This document shows positions 23,256 to 31,323 of a stretch of DNA of 49,415 nucleotides, in pieces. The position numbers and the translations under genes are program-made. The notes under the pieces were generated by a model, which saw only the letters and a list, made by a program, of their open reading frames with translations, did no database searches and had not been told where the DNA came from. Numbering within the stretch: position 1 is the stretch's first letter; each line of letters opens with the position of its first letter. The DNA comes from Collinsella sp. (GTDB lineage: Bacteria; Actinomycetota; Coriobacteriia; Coriobacteriales; Coriobacteriaceae): assembly GCA_019419625.1 (NCBI GenBank), contig DXZO01000009.1, positions 1 through 49,415 on the forward strand. Reading direction: 5' to 3'.

Positions 23256-23415
23256 CCGCCGTTCTGACGAACGGCGGGCCGGTCGACGCTGCGCGCTACC
23301 CAGAGCGACAATTTGTCATTCAAAAGGCAAGGCATGACCAGAAGGTCTATGCCTTGCCTTTTTCATGCCAACTTGTTCGCTCTGGGCGGCGCTCGCTGGC
23401 ATTGCCAAAACATCG
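23256..23415 (+). repeat. Structured 3'-end repeat element, copy A
   Basis: The unit has a first hairpin CCGCCGTT/AACGGCGG (23256-23277), then CGACGCTGCGCGC. An outer stem CCCAGAGCG (23299-23307) pairs with CGCTCTGGG (23378-23386). A palindromic GACAATTTGTC follows, then an inner terminator-like hairpin (left arm 23322-23339, AGAA loop, right arm 23344-23363 ending TTTTT). The tail reads CTCGCTGGCATTGCCAAAAC. Copies B and C lie after prfA and after the LCP gene. It starts 6 bases after the aldose-epimerase stop. Confidence 0.88.
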
Positions 23416-23530
23416 ACGCTCCCAATGACTACCGTGTGTCTATTAATTTTTCGAGCTTGTGCTGCGCTGCTGGTCGCTGGCGTATATCCTGTTAAGTCGT
23501 CAGCATACGATTCAACAGGGAAGGCAGATT

Positions 23531-24457
23531 ATGCATTCTCCCCATCAACGCGACGCGCATCCACAGCCGGTATGCAGCCGTCGCATCTTTTTGGGTAGCG
23601 CTCTCGCTGCGAGCGCTTCTGTCGTCGCCGGCGCACTTGCCGGTTGCCAGCGCCCCTCCACGCTGGAAGTAGTTCAGCCCACGACGGGCGGCGGTCGCGA
23701 CGACCTGTCCGATTCCGTTATCGGCAAGGACAAGATCCGCATCGGTATGGAGGCAGCCTACGCCCCGTACAACTGGCAAGTTTCCGAAGCCAGCGAGTAC
23801 ACCATCCCCATCGACAACGTGCAGGGCGCCTATGCCGATGGCTACGACGTGCAGATCGCCAAGATCGTCTGCAAGGCCCTCGGCGGCGAGCCCGTCGCCG
23901 TCAAGCAGAGCTTCTCGGGCCTTATCGATTCGCTCAACAACGGTCAGATCGACCTCATCATTGCCGGCATGAGCGCCACGCCCGAGCGCGAGGAGTCCGT
24001 CGGCTTTTCCGACCCGTACTTCATTGGCTACTTTGGCCTGTTCGTAAAAGAGGGCTCGCCCTACCAAAACGCGACCAAGCTCAGCGACTTTAGCGGCGCC
24101 ACGGTGCTCGGCCAAAAGGACACCATGCTCGATACCGTCATCGACGAGATCCCGGGCGTTGTGCACAAAAACCCGGTCGACTCCGTCCCCACGGTGTTTT
24201 CGAACCTGCTGCAGGGCACCTGCGACGCCGTGACCTACAACACCGAGAATGAGAAGGGCTATATGGCCCAAAACCCGGGTATCGTGCCGATTCAATTTGC
24301 CGAGGGCGAGGGTTTCAAGCAGGAGGTCACGGCAAACGTCGGCTGCCGCAAGGGCTCGGACAAGCTGCTTAAACTCATCGACAAGACACTCAAGGGCATT
24401 AGCCAAGAGGAGCGCGACCAAATGTGGGACGCGTGCCTCGACCGTCAGCCGGCATAG
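23531..24457 (+). CDS. ABC amino-acid transporter substrate-binding lipoprotein
   Basis: A protein of 308 residues. The N-terminus carries a twin-arginine-like SRRIFLG followed by a hydrophobic stretch and the lipobox LAGC with Cys39, so it is a lipoprotein possibly exported by Tat. The mature part is a bacterial extracellular solute-binding protein family 3 domain: IRIGMEAAYAPYNWQ, GYDVQIAKIVCKAL, LIDSLNNGQIDLIIAGMSAT and ERVSFSDPY-like ESVGFSDPYF. It should deliver a polar amino acid to the permease encoded 9 bases downstream. ATG at 23531 is chosen because the signal sequence begins there. Confidence 0.92.
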   Translation: MHSPHQRDAHPQPVCSRRIFLGSALAASASVVAGALAGCQRPSTLEVVQPTTGGGRDDLSDSVIGKDKIRIGMEAAYAPYNWQVSEASEYTIPIDNVQGAYADGYDVQIAKIVCKALGGEPVAVKQSFSGLIDSLNNGQIDLIIAGMSATPEREESVGFSDPYFIGYFGLFVKEGSPYQNATKLSDFSGATVLGQKDTMLDTVIDEIPGVVHKNPVDSVPTVFSNLLQGTCDAVTYNTENEKGYMAQNPGIVPIQFAEGEGFKQEVTANVGCRKGSDKLLKLIDKTLKGISQEERDQMWDACLDRQPA

Positions 24458-24466
24458 GGAGGCAGC

Positions 24467-25615
24467 ATGAAAACCATCAATCGCCTGGCCTCCTTTATCA
24501 AGGCAGACCACCGTTATGTATACCTGGGCACGAGCGTTATCGCGGCGCTCGGCCTGGCATTTAGCCAACGCAACCCCACGCCGCTGAGCTTCTTGGCGCC
24601 TACGGGCGTGTTCCAAGACTGCCTCTGGGCGATCCTTTGGGCCTGGCTCGTCGTGTCGGCGGCGGCGCTGGTCACCAAGCTTATGCACTGGAACGACTAT
24701 CGCGAAAAGTCGCCGTTCGCCTCCGAGCGTTGCCGCCGTGGCGCACGCCTGGGCAGCTACGTCGTGGTCGCCATCGCGGCGATCTTTTTCGTGGACCGCT
24801 GCGTCATGTCGTTTATCGATCTGGTGCAGGTGAGCATTGTCTCGGACTCCAACCCCAGCGACTTTTTGTCGAGCCTGGTCTACATGACCTACAAGAGCGG
24901 CGACTTCTTTATCCGCGGTATCGAGATCACCATCGCGCTTGCCACCTTCGGCACGGTCATCGCATTCTTCCTGGCACTGCTCTTTGTGTTCCTGCGTATT
25001 CAGACGTTCGACCGCGTGGATAACGACCTGGTGCGTTTCTTTAAGAGTATCGGCCGCGGCTTTGCGACCGTCTACTCCACCATCGTGCGCGGCACGCCCA
25101 TGATGGTCCAGGGTCTGCTCATCTATTACGCGGGCTTCACCGTTTTGCGCGGCATGGGCTTCGAGACCGCCCAGGCCAACCAGATCTGGAGCACCTTTAC
25201 CGCTGGCCTCGTCACCATCTCGCTCAACTCCACCGCCTACATGATGGAGGTCCTGCGCGGCGGCATCGAGTCCATCGATCCCGGCCAGGCCGAGGCAGCA
25301 CGCTCGCTGGGCCTGTCGCAGTGGCAGGCTATGCGCAAGGTCGTGTTCCCCCAGGGCATTAAAAACGCGATTCCGGCGCTCACCAACGAGCTCATCATCA
25401 ACATCAAGGATTCGTCGGTGCTCTCGGTCATCGGCGTGTTCGACCTTATGTACGCTACTACCACGGTCGCCGGCGTGTACTACCGCCAGATGGAGGTCTA
25501 CTGCGTGGCGCTCGTGGTCTACCTGATCCTGACGCTCGTGGCGAGCCGCCTGCTCGAGGCCTTTGGCAAAAAGCTCGGCGCCGAGGCCCCGGCAACGCTG
25601 CCCAGCTCCAACTAG
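24467..25615 (+). CDS. ABC amino-acid transporter permease
   Basis: A protein of 382 residues. A non-family N-terminal part of about 140 residues has three predicted membrane helices. It is followed by a HisMQ-type permease domain with GIEITIALATFGTVIAFFLA, STIVRGTPMMVQGLLIYYA and the coupling EAA loop EAARSLGLSQWQAMRKVVFP. The extra N-terminal helices make it longer than the usual 220-residue HisM protein. The ATG has GGGAGG directly upstream and follows the binding protein gene by nine bases, with the ATPase gene 22 bases downstream. Confidence 0.93.
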   Translation: MKTINRLASFIKADHRYVYLGTSVIAALGLAFSQRNPTPLSFLAPTGVFQDCLWAILWAWLVVSAAALVTKLMHWNDYREKSPFASERCRRGARLGSYVVVAIAAIFFVDRCVMSFIDLVQVSIVSDSNPSDFLSSLVYMTYKSGDFFIRGIEITIALATFGTVIAFFLALLFVFLRIQTFDRVDNDLVRFFKSIGRGFATVYSTIVRGTPMMVQGLLIYYAGFTVLRGMGFETAQANQIWSTFTAGLVTISLNSTAYMMEVLRGGIESIDPGQAEAARSLGLSQWQAMRKVVFPQGIKNAIPALTNELIINIKDSSVLSVIGVFDLMYATTTVAGVYYRQMEVYCVALVVYLILTLVASRLLEAFGKKLGAEAPATLPSSN

Positions 25616-25637
25616 GCTCAAGACGAGGAGAATCATC

Positions 25638-26423
25638 ATGGCAGATATCGCCACTACCGGCACTGCGGCCGCCGCACAGACCAATGAGCCGCTTATCCGC
25701 GTCGAGGGCCTGCGCAAGAGCTTCGGCTCGCTCGAGGTGCTCAAGGGCATCGACTTGTCCGTCAATCCTGGCGAGGTCGTTACCATTATCGGCGCTTCGG
25801 GTTCGGGCAAATCGACCTTCCTGCGCTGCCTCAACCTGCTCGAGACCCCGGACGCGGGCCACATCTGGTTCCACGGTCAGGACCTTACGGCCGAGCGCTG
25901 CAACATCAACAAGCTGCGCGAGGACATCGGCATGGTGTTCCAGGGCTTTAACCTGTTCAACAACATGGACGTGCTCGACAACTGCACGCTCGCGCCCGTC
26001 ACGCTCAAAAAGATGAGCAAGGCCGAGGCCGAGAAGGTCGCGATGGAGCATCTGACGAGCGTGGGACTCGAAAAGTTCGCGCACGCCGCCGTGGGTCGCC
26101 TGTCCGGTGGTCAAAAACAGCGCGTGGCCATCGCTCGTGCCCTATGTATGAATCCGCAGATCATGCTGTTCGACGAGCCGACCTCCGCGCTCGACCCCGA
26201 GATCGTGGGCGAGGTGCTCGAGGTCATGCGCAAGCTCGCCGCCGACGGCATGACCATGGTCGTCGTCACGCACGAGATGGCCTTTGCCCGCACGGTGTCC
26301 GACCGCGTGGTCTTTATGGACAAGGGCGTGGTGCTCGAGGATGCCGCGCCGGCCGAGCTCTTTGGCAACCCCAAGCACCAGCGCACCCGCGAGTTCCTCT
26401 CGCGTTATCTCGAGGACAAATAA
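25638..26423 (+). CDS. ABC amino-acid transporter ATP-binding protein
   Basis: A protein of 261 residues of the GlnQ/HisP type: Walker A GASGSGKST, Q-loop MVFQGFNLF, signature RLSGGQKQR, Walker B IMLFDEPTSALDPE and switch THEMAFAR. It powers the permease encoded just upstream. The first 15 residues (Ala/Thr-rich) are an unusual extension. GAGGAG precedes the ATG at 25638. Confidence 0.95.
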   Translation: MADIATTGTAAAAQTNEPLIRVEGLRKSFGSLEVLKGIDLSVNPGEVVTIIGASGSGKSTFLRCLNLLETPDAGHIWFHGQDLTAERCNINKLREDIGMVFQGFNLFNNMDVLDNCTLAPVTLKKMSKAEAEKVAMEHLTSVGLEKFAHAAVGRLSGGQKQRVAIARALCMNPQIMLFDEPTSALDPEIVGEVLEVMRKLAADGMTMVVVTHEMAFARTVSDRVVFMDKGVVLEDAAPAELFGNPKHQRTREFLSRYLEDK

Positions 26424-26447
26424 CCGACCGCAAACGCTTATGTGGCA

Positions 26448-26470
26448 GGGCCGCTCCGGTGGGGCGGCCC
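26448..26470 (+). other. Hairpin between importer ATPase and M20 peptidase genes
   Basis: GGGCCGCTCC (26448-26457), loop GGT, GGGGCGGCCC (26461-26470): a 10-bp stem with one wobble and no T-run. It may reduce but not stop transcription into the peptidase gene. Confidence 0.55.
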
Positions 26471-26495
26471 TCGTCATCACAATCGAAAGGATGTC

Positions 26496-27911
26496 ATGGC
26501 CGAGGTTTGGCGCTTCTTTGCGCATGAGGACGATTTTGCCGATATAGACGAGGTCGGCGCGTACGAGCGTTTGGGCCGCGTGCTGTCGTTTCCGACCGTC
26601 TCGAGCATGGATGCCGAGGCGGTGGACTGGCAGCCCTTCGATGACCTGCGCGCCTATATGCAGCAGGCCTGGCCGCGCGTGTTTGCGGCGGGCGAGGTTG
26701 AGCTTATCGATCATTCGCTGCTGGTGACGCTTGGCGGTTCCGACCCCGCCCTCAAACCCGTCATGCTCATGGGCCATATGGACGTGGTCCCCGTGGTGCC
26801 GGATACCGAGGCCGACTGGACACATGCCCCCTTTAGCGGGCACGTGGACGACACCTACATCTGGGGCCGCGGCGCGATCGACATGAAGGATCAGGTCGCA
26901 GGCATTCTCGAGGCTGTCGAGTATGCGCTGGCGCACGGTTGGCAGCACGAGCGCACGCTGCTCCTGGCCTTTGGCCAGGACGAGGAGACTACGCAGTACG
27001 GAGCAGGCGCCATCGGCCGTGCGCTCAAGGGGCGCGGCATTGAGCTTGAGTACCTGATCGACGAGGGTGACTACCGCATCGTTCCGGCTGCCGAGTATAG
27101 CGCGGGCGAGGGTTGGCTCATGCACGCTGACCTGGCTGAGAAAGGTTATGCCGACATTGTGCTCAAGACAAAGAGCGCGGGCGGGCATTCTTCCAACCCC
27201 TACGGCGGCACGTCGCTTGAGGTGCTCAGCCGTGCCATCACCGCAATCTGCGATATCGAGTGGCCGACGCGCGTGACCGATCCGCTTGCCGCCCAACTCG
27301 TCGAGTTGGGGCTCTACACGGCCGATGAAATTGCCGCCAACGGGGACGCCATTGTCCGTGATTGCCTCGCCAGCAAAAAGCTCTATCCGCTGGTGACGAC
27401 TACCTGCGCGCCCACGCAGATCGAGGGTGGCAGCACCGGCGCCAACGTAATGCCGCAGGATATGTGGGCCAACATCAACTTCCGCATGCTCGAGGGCACG
27501 AGCGTGGCCGACGTTGTGGCGTGCTGTCGTGAGGCGGTTGCCGAGGCGGACCTTGCCGGTCGTGTCGAAGTGGAGCTGGGTCTCGGCAGCTCCGAGCCCT
27601 CGCCGTCCCCGCGCATCGGTGGTCCCGGCCTCGAGGCGGTTCGCTTCACCGCCGCCCGCTATTTCCGGGATCCAAAGGGGACGGAGGAAAACGGATCATT
27701 CGAGCCAGTGGCAATTGTGCCCTCGACCGTGATCGGTGCGACCGACGCTGCCAACTACCAGCGTATTTGCCCTGAGTGCATTCGCTTCTCGGCGTTTGTA
27801 GTCGACGATGACGAGTGCGATCGCGGCGTCCACGGCACCAACGAGCGCATCACCCGCCGCGCCTACCTCCAGGGTATCCGCTTCCTCATCGCCCTGCTCC
27901 ATACGCTCTAG
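26496..27911 (+). CDS. M20-family metallopeptidase
   Basis: A zinc-dependent M20 peptidase of 471 residues. Metal and catalytic motifs are visible: MLMGHMDVVPVVPDTEADWT (first metal His and catalytic Asp), GRGAIDMKDQ (bridging Asp), AFGQDEETTQYGA (general-base Glu and metal Glu) and the dimerisation domain after SAGGHSSNPYGGTSLE. The sequence is closer to carboxypeptidase/aminoacylase-like members than to PepT. It probably releases amino acids from small peptides or acyl-amino acids. It follows the importer genes in the same orientation, suggesting coupled uptake and hydrolysis. AAAGGA precedes the ATG at 26496. Confidence 0.9.
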   Translation: MAEVWRFFAHEDDFADIDEVGAYERLGRVLSFPTVSSMDAEAVDWQPFDDLRAYMQQAWPRVFAAGEVELIDHSLLVTLGGSDPALKPVMLMGHMDVVPVVPDTEADWTHAPFSGHVDDTYIWGRGAIDMKDQVAGILEAVEYALAHGWQHERTLLLAFGQDEETTQYGAGAIGRALKGRGIELEYLIDEGDYRIVPAAEYSAGEGWLMHADLAEKGYADIVLKTKSAGGHSSNPYGGTSLEVLSRAITAICDIEWPTRVTDPLAAQLVELGLYTADEIAANGDAIVRDCLASKKLYPLVTTTCAPTQIEGGSTGANVMPQDMWANINFRMLEGTSVADVVACCREAVAEADLAGRVEVELGLGSSEPSPSPRIGGPGLEAVRFTAARYFRDPKGTEENGSFEPVAIVPSTVIGATDAANYQRICPECIRFSAFVVDDDECDRGVHGTNERITRRAYLQGIRFLIALLHTL

Positions 27912-27945
27912 AATCCGACAAAGGGACTGTCCCCTTGTCGGATTC
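27911..27945. repeat. GACAAAGGGA-type palindrome, copy 3
   Basis: GAATCCGACAA (27911-27921) and TTGTCGGATTC (27935-27945) are perfect 11-bp arms enclosing AGGGACTGTCCCC. The first base is the last base of the peptidase stop. A transcript-end hairpin of the family at 19757 and 21266. Confidence 0.75.
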
Positions 27946-28026
27946 CGTGCGGGTTATATGCAGGTTTGCCTGCGCACGCTATCATGTATGGGTTAGACCG
28001 CAACTATGTACCCCACACGCGAAGGG

Positions 28027-28059
28027 ATGCGCATGTATCTGAAGATCGACATGTTCTAG
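28027..28059 (+). CDS. Possible 10-residue leader peptide upstream of prfA
   Basis: ATG at 28027 with AAGGG immediately upstream opens a frame for MRMYLKIDMF followed by TAG. It lies 81 bases before prfA, with a small GGCGC-CAT-GCGCC hairpin in between (28079-28091). Placement in front of a release-factor gene suggests a leader, but it may be chance. Low confidence. Confidence 0.25.
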   Translation: MRMYLKIDMF

Positions 28060-28140
28060 CTGGGCTTACCCCCGCAGTGGCGCCATGCGCCCCATCAACT
28101 CTGCCGATTTTCATCTTCACGCATATAAAGGAGTCCCGCC

Positions 28141-29208
28141 ATGCGCGACAAGCTCGAAAAGATCATCAAGGCCTACGAGGAACTCGAGAAGAAGCTCTCC
28201 GACCCGGCCGTCGCCTCCGATATCAAGGAGTTCACGCGTCTCAACAAGGAGTACGCGCACCAGTCCGACCTCATCGCCGCCTCGCGCGAGTACATCGGCG
28301 CGCTCGATGACATCGAGGCCGCCAAGGAAATGCTCCACGATACTACCGATGCCGATGAGAAGGAGATGCTCCAGATGGACATCTCCGAAAACGAGGCCAA
28401 GCTTCCCCAGCTCGAGGAAGACATTAAGTACATGCTCATCCCGAGCGACCCCAATGACGACAAGAACACCATCGTCGAGATTCGCTCCGCCGCCGGTGGC
28501 GACGAGGCGGCCATCTTTGCCGGCGATCTGTACAAGATGTACCAGCGCTTCTGCGAGTCGCGCGGCTGGAAGACCACCGTGCTCGACTCCAGTCCCAGCG
28601 AGGCCGGCGGCTTTAAGTCCATCGAGTTCAAGGTCGAGGGCGATCGCGTCTACTCCGTCATGAAGTTCGAGTCCGGCGTGCATCGCGTCCAGCGCGTCCC
28701 CAAGACCGAGTCCCAGGGCCGCATTCAGACCTCCACGGCTACCGTCGCCGTACTTCCCGAGGCCGAGGAAATCGACGTCCAGATCAACCAGTCTGACCTG
28801 CGCATCGACACCTACTGCGCCTCCGGCCCTGGCGGTCAGTGCGTTAATACCACTTATTCTGCCGTGCGCATCACCCACCTGCCCACCAACACCGTGGTGC
28901 AGTCGCAGGAACAGCGCTCCCAGATCCAGAACCGCGAGGTCTGCATGCAGATGCTGCGTGCCCGTCTGTACGAGATGGAGCTCGAGAAGCAGCAGGCCGA
29001 GCTCGGCGCCGAGCGCCAGAGCCAGATTGGCCACGGCAACCGTTCCGAGAAGATCCGTACCTACAACCAGCCCCAGGACCGCGTGACCGATCACCGTATC
29101 GGCTTCAACTCCACCTACAACGGCGTCCTTCTGGGCGATCAGCTCGGCACCGTCATCGAGGCACTCGCCGCCGCCGAGCGCGCCGAGAAGCTGGCACAGG
29201 CTGTGTAA
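28141..29208 (+). CDS. prfA: Peptide chain release factor 1
   Basis: RF1 of 355 residues. Domain order is normal: an N-terminal coiled region (1-105), then the codon-recognition domain with RVPKTESQGRIQTSTATVAV, where P-K-T is the PxT motif of RF1 (reads UAA and UAG), and the GGQ loop ASGPGGQCVNTTYSAVRITH that triggers peptide release. RF2 would have SPF at the recognition site. AAGGAG precedes the ATG. prmC, which methylates the GGQ glutamine, follows after a 590-bp gap. Confidence 0.97.
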   Translation: MRDKLEKIIKAYEELEKKLSDPAVASDIKEFTRLNKEYAHQSDLIAASREYIGALDDIEAAKEMLHDTTDADEKEMLQMDISENEAKLPQLEEDIKYMLIPSDPNDDKNTIVEIRSAAGGDEAAIFAGDLYKMYQRFCESRGWKTTVLDSSPSEAGGFKSIEFKVEGDRVYSVMKFESGVHRVQRVPKTESQGRIQTSTATVAVLPEAEEIDVQINQSDLRIDTYCASGPGGQCVNTTYSAVRITHLPTNTVVQSQEQRSQIQNREVCMQMLRARLYEMELEKQQAELGAERQSQIGHGNRSEKIRTYNQPQDRVTDHRIGFNSTYNGVLLGDQLGTVIEALAAAERAEKLAQAV

Positions 29209-29372
29209 GTTACGGCGTTTTACCAAACGCCGTAACTGCTCGACGCTGCGCGCCGCCCAGAGTGACAATTTGTCATTCAAAAGGCAAGGCATGACCAGAA
29301 GGTCTATGCCCTGCCTTTTTCATGCCAACTTGTTCGCCCTGGGCGGCGCTCGCTGACATTGCCAAAACATCG
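29209..29372 (+). repeat. Structured 3'-end repeat element, copy B
   Basis: It starts the base after the prfA stop. First hairpin GTTACGGCGTTT/AAACGCCGTAAC (29209-29236), then CGACGCTGCGCGC. Outer stem CCCAGAGTG (29256-29264) with CGCCCTGGG (29335-29343) has one mismatch and one wobble. The inner hairpin (29279-29296 / 29301-29320, AGAA loop) ends in TTTTT. The tail reads CTCGCTGACATTGCCAAAAC. Same unit as at 23256 and 44755. Confidence 0.88.
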
Positions 29373-29798
29373 GCGTTTCCTTGGTTGTCAAATGATCCGT
29401 AGGGAGTCATTGGTGACATTGCCTTGATATTTTATTCAGTCGGCTGTGATGGCATTTGAGCTGCTTACCTGCTTAAGGCAATTGACGGCATATATCCGCT
29501 ATCGAAAATATTGCTCGAAAAAGCGTCCGAGAAGTCGCGGAGCGATTTTTGATGGGTCGCGCGTCAAGTGATTTGGCAAGTTCTTGGTTAGATATTGGTC
29601 AGTTTTGGGGCAACCTTGCCAAAAGCTTGACGAATGCAAATCTAGACGTCGACGAATGAACACTTTGGACGGGGCCAAACCAAAATTCTGGGCTGATTCT
29701 CGATAATCGCCTTCAATCGTCCCTTGCCAAGCGCTGGCCTCGCGTACAATCTGCTCCGACATTCGCGCGCCGCCCGGCGCTTAAGAGGGGAGGACCCC
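29373..29798. other. Gene-poor stretch between prfA and prmC
   Basis: More AT-rich than the surroundings. It contains an inverted repeat TTTGGCAAG (29572-29580) / CTTGCCAAA (29615-29623). On the minus strand a reading frame of 87 codons (29499-29762) includes SFWQGCPKTDQYLTKNLP and LTRDPSKIAPRLLGRFFEQY. The frame has no recognised domain and no convincing ribosome site. It may be part of a repeated intergenic sequence and not a gene. The last bases carry the prmC ribosome site (GGGGAGG). Confidence 0.4.
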
Positions 29799-31058
29799 AT
29801 GGCAAACGAGATCTGGACCATCAAGCGTTGTCTCGAGTGGACCAAGGAGTACCTGGCCGAGCGCGGTGAGGAGCATCCCCGTCTTTCTGCCGAGTGGCTG
29901 CTGTGCGCAGCAACGGGTCTGGCGCGCATCGACTTATATATGCGCATGGACGAGACGCTCGATGCAGCTCAGCTCGAGACCATGCACGCAGCGGTCGTCC
30001 GTCGCGCCAAGGGCGAGCCGCTGCAGTACATCACCGGCAGCACGCAGTTCCGCATGATCGACGTCGCGTGCGCACCTGGTGTGCTCATTCCGCGTCCCGA
30101 GACCGAGATGCTCGTCGAGGAAGTCCTCAATTATCTGGATGCCGAGGTGCTGAGCCCCGAGGCTGCCGCCCGTCAGCGCGTTGAGCTGCCTTGGAACGAT
30201 GAGGTCGAGCAGGCTCGCAAAGCCGAGGCGGCGCTGGCCGACGAACGCGCGACCGCCGAGCGTCGTGCCGCCAACCTGACGGCCGCCGATGAGGCTGCGC
30301 TGGGTAGCGACGTGCTCGGTAGCCGCGCCTATGCCGAGGAACTTGCCGATCGCGAGGCCAAGGAAGCCGCCGTGCAGGCGGCAGAAGCAGAGGCCATGGA
30401 AACCCCCGAGCCCGAGCTCGACGAATACGGCATCGCCATTGAGGGCAACGACCAACAGACGACTCCCGCGCAAGATGCCGCCGAGGCCAACGTGCCTGCC
30501 CCAGCCGAGCCCCGCACTGCCCGCGTTCTCGAGGTCGGCTGCGGCACGGGCTGCATCTCGCTCTCGCTTGCCTGGGAGCGTCGCGGCCACGTCACCTGCA
30601 CTGCTACCGATATCGAGCCGCGCGCCATCGACCTGGCCACCAAAAACCGCGACGCGCTCGGGCTCACGTCCGATGAGGTCGCCTTCAGCCTCACCAACCT
30701 GGTGAGCTCCATTCCCCACGACGAGTGGGGCACCTTTGACGTGCTCGTCTCCAACCCGCCTTACATTCCGACCGATGTCATGCGCTCGCTGCCGCACGAG
30801 GTCAAGGACTTTGAGCCCGATCTGGCGCTCGAGGGCGGTGCCGACGGCCTCGATATCTTCCGCCGCCTGCTCAACGCGGCGCCCTACATGTTGCGCGCCG
30901 GCGGCCTCTTTGCCTGCGAGCTCTACGAGGGCGCGCTCGACGCTGCGGCCGAGCTCTGCCGTCAAGCGGGTCTGTCGGACGTGCGCATCGTCCACGACCT
31001 CACCGATCGCCCCCGCATCGTCCGAGCCATCGTCACCGAGCCCAAGCAGCGCCAGTAA
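29799..31058 (+). CDS. prmC: Release factor glutamine methyltransferase with a long insert
   Basis: PrmC transfers a methyl group from S-adenosylmethionine to the GGQ glutamine of release factors. The N-terminal helical domain (1-95) includes GEPLQYITGSTQF and GVLIPRPETEMLVEE. The methyltransferase domain has LEVGCGTGCISLSLA and the catalytic NPPY in VLVSNPPYIPTDVM, then HEVKDFEPDLALEGGADGLD. Total length is 419 residues against the usual 280. The excess is an Ala/Glu-rich, probably disordered or coiled insert (about 115-240) between the two domains. It is cotranscribed with or near prfA, as is usual. GGGGAGG precedes the ATG at 29799. Confidence 0.94.
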   Translation: MANEIWTIKRCLEWTKEYLAERGEEHPRLSAEWLLCAATGLARIDLYMRMDETLDAAQLETMHAAVVRRAKGEPLQYITGSTQFRMIDVACAPGVLIPRPETEMLVEEVLNYLDAEVLSPEAAARQRVELPWNDEVEQARKAEAALADERATAERRAANLTAADEAALGSDVLGSRAYAEELADREAKEAAVQAAEAEAMETPEPELDEYGIAIEGNDQQTTPAQDAAEANVPAPAEPRTARVLEVGCGTGCISLSLAWERRGHVTCTATDIEPRAIDLATKNRDALGLTSDEVAFSLTNLVSSIPHDEWGTFDVLVSNPPYIPTDVMRSLPHEVKDFEPDLALEGGADGLDIFRRLLNAAPYMLRAGGLFACELYEGALDAAAELCRQAGLSDVRIVHDLTDRPRIVRAIVTEPKQRQ

Positions 31059-31072
31059 TATTTATTAACTGG

Positions 31073-31101
31073 TTAGCAAAAATTATAAAATAGTTTATAA
31101 T
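31073..31101 (+). promoter_or_regulatory. hicAB promoter with overlapping operator dyad
   Basis: A -35-like TTAGCA (31073-31078), 17-base spacer and consensus -10 TATAAT (31096-31101) lie 26 bases before hicA. A perfect dyad TTATAAA-ATAG-TTTATAA (31083-31100) overlaps the -10, the expected place for autorepression by the HicB DNA-binding domain. Confidence 0.65.
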
Positions 31102-31126
31102 TAGGACGGCTGAAAGAGGTCGGCCC

Positions 31127-31312
31127 ATGCAACCTCCTACCTTTCGGGAAATCATTGCCCTACTCAAGCACGATGGATTCGTGAAGGTCGCGCAAGTCGG
31201 TAGTCATGCTAAGTATGTTTCTGGTGACCGCGTTGTCACCGTGAACGGCTCTGGTGGTGATCGACCAAAGAAGGGCACGTGGGCAAGTATTCGTCGCCAA
31301 GCTGGATGGTAG
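31127..31312 (+). CDS. hicA: HicA-family mRNA interferase toxin
   Basis: A protein of 61 residues with the double-stranded-RNA-binding-like HicA fold: FREIIALLKHDGFVKV, then VGSHAKYVSGDRVVTV with the catalytic His in GSH, and a C-terminal KKGTWASIRRQAGW helix. HicA cleaves mRNA and is blocked by HicB. The gene precedes hicB by 11 bases. It sits between prmC and the Sua5-type gene, in a spot otherwise occupied by housekeeping genes. Confidence 0.92.
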   Translation: MQPPTFREIIALLKHDGFVKVAQVGSHAKYVSGDRVVTVNGSGGDRPKKGTWASIRRQAGW

Positions 31313-31323
31313 TTGGAGGCAAA

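Noticed and set aside
23492..25864. Minus-strand open frame of 790 codons opposite the amino-acid importer
   Set aside because: It spans several genes with clear motifs on the plus strand; composition is typical of antisense frames in high-GC DNA.
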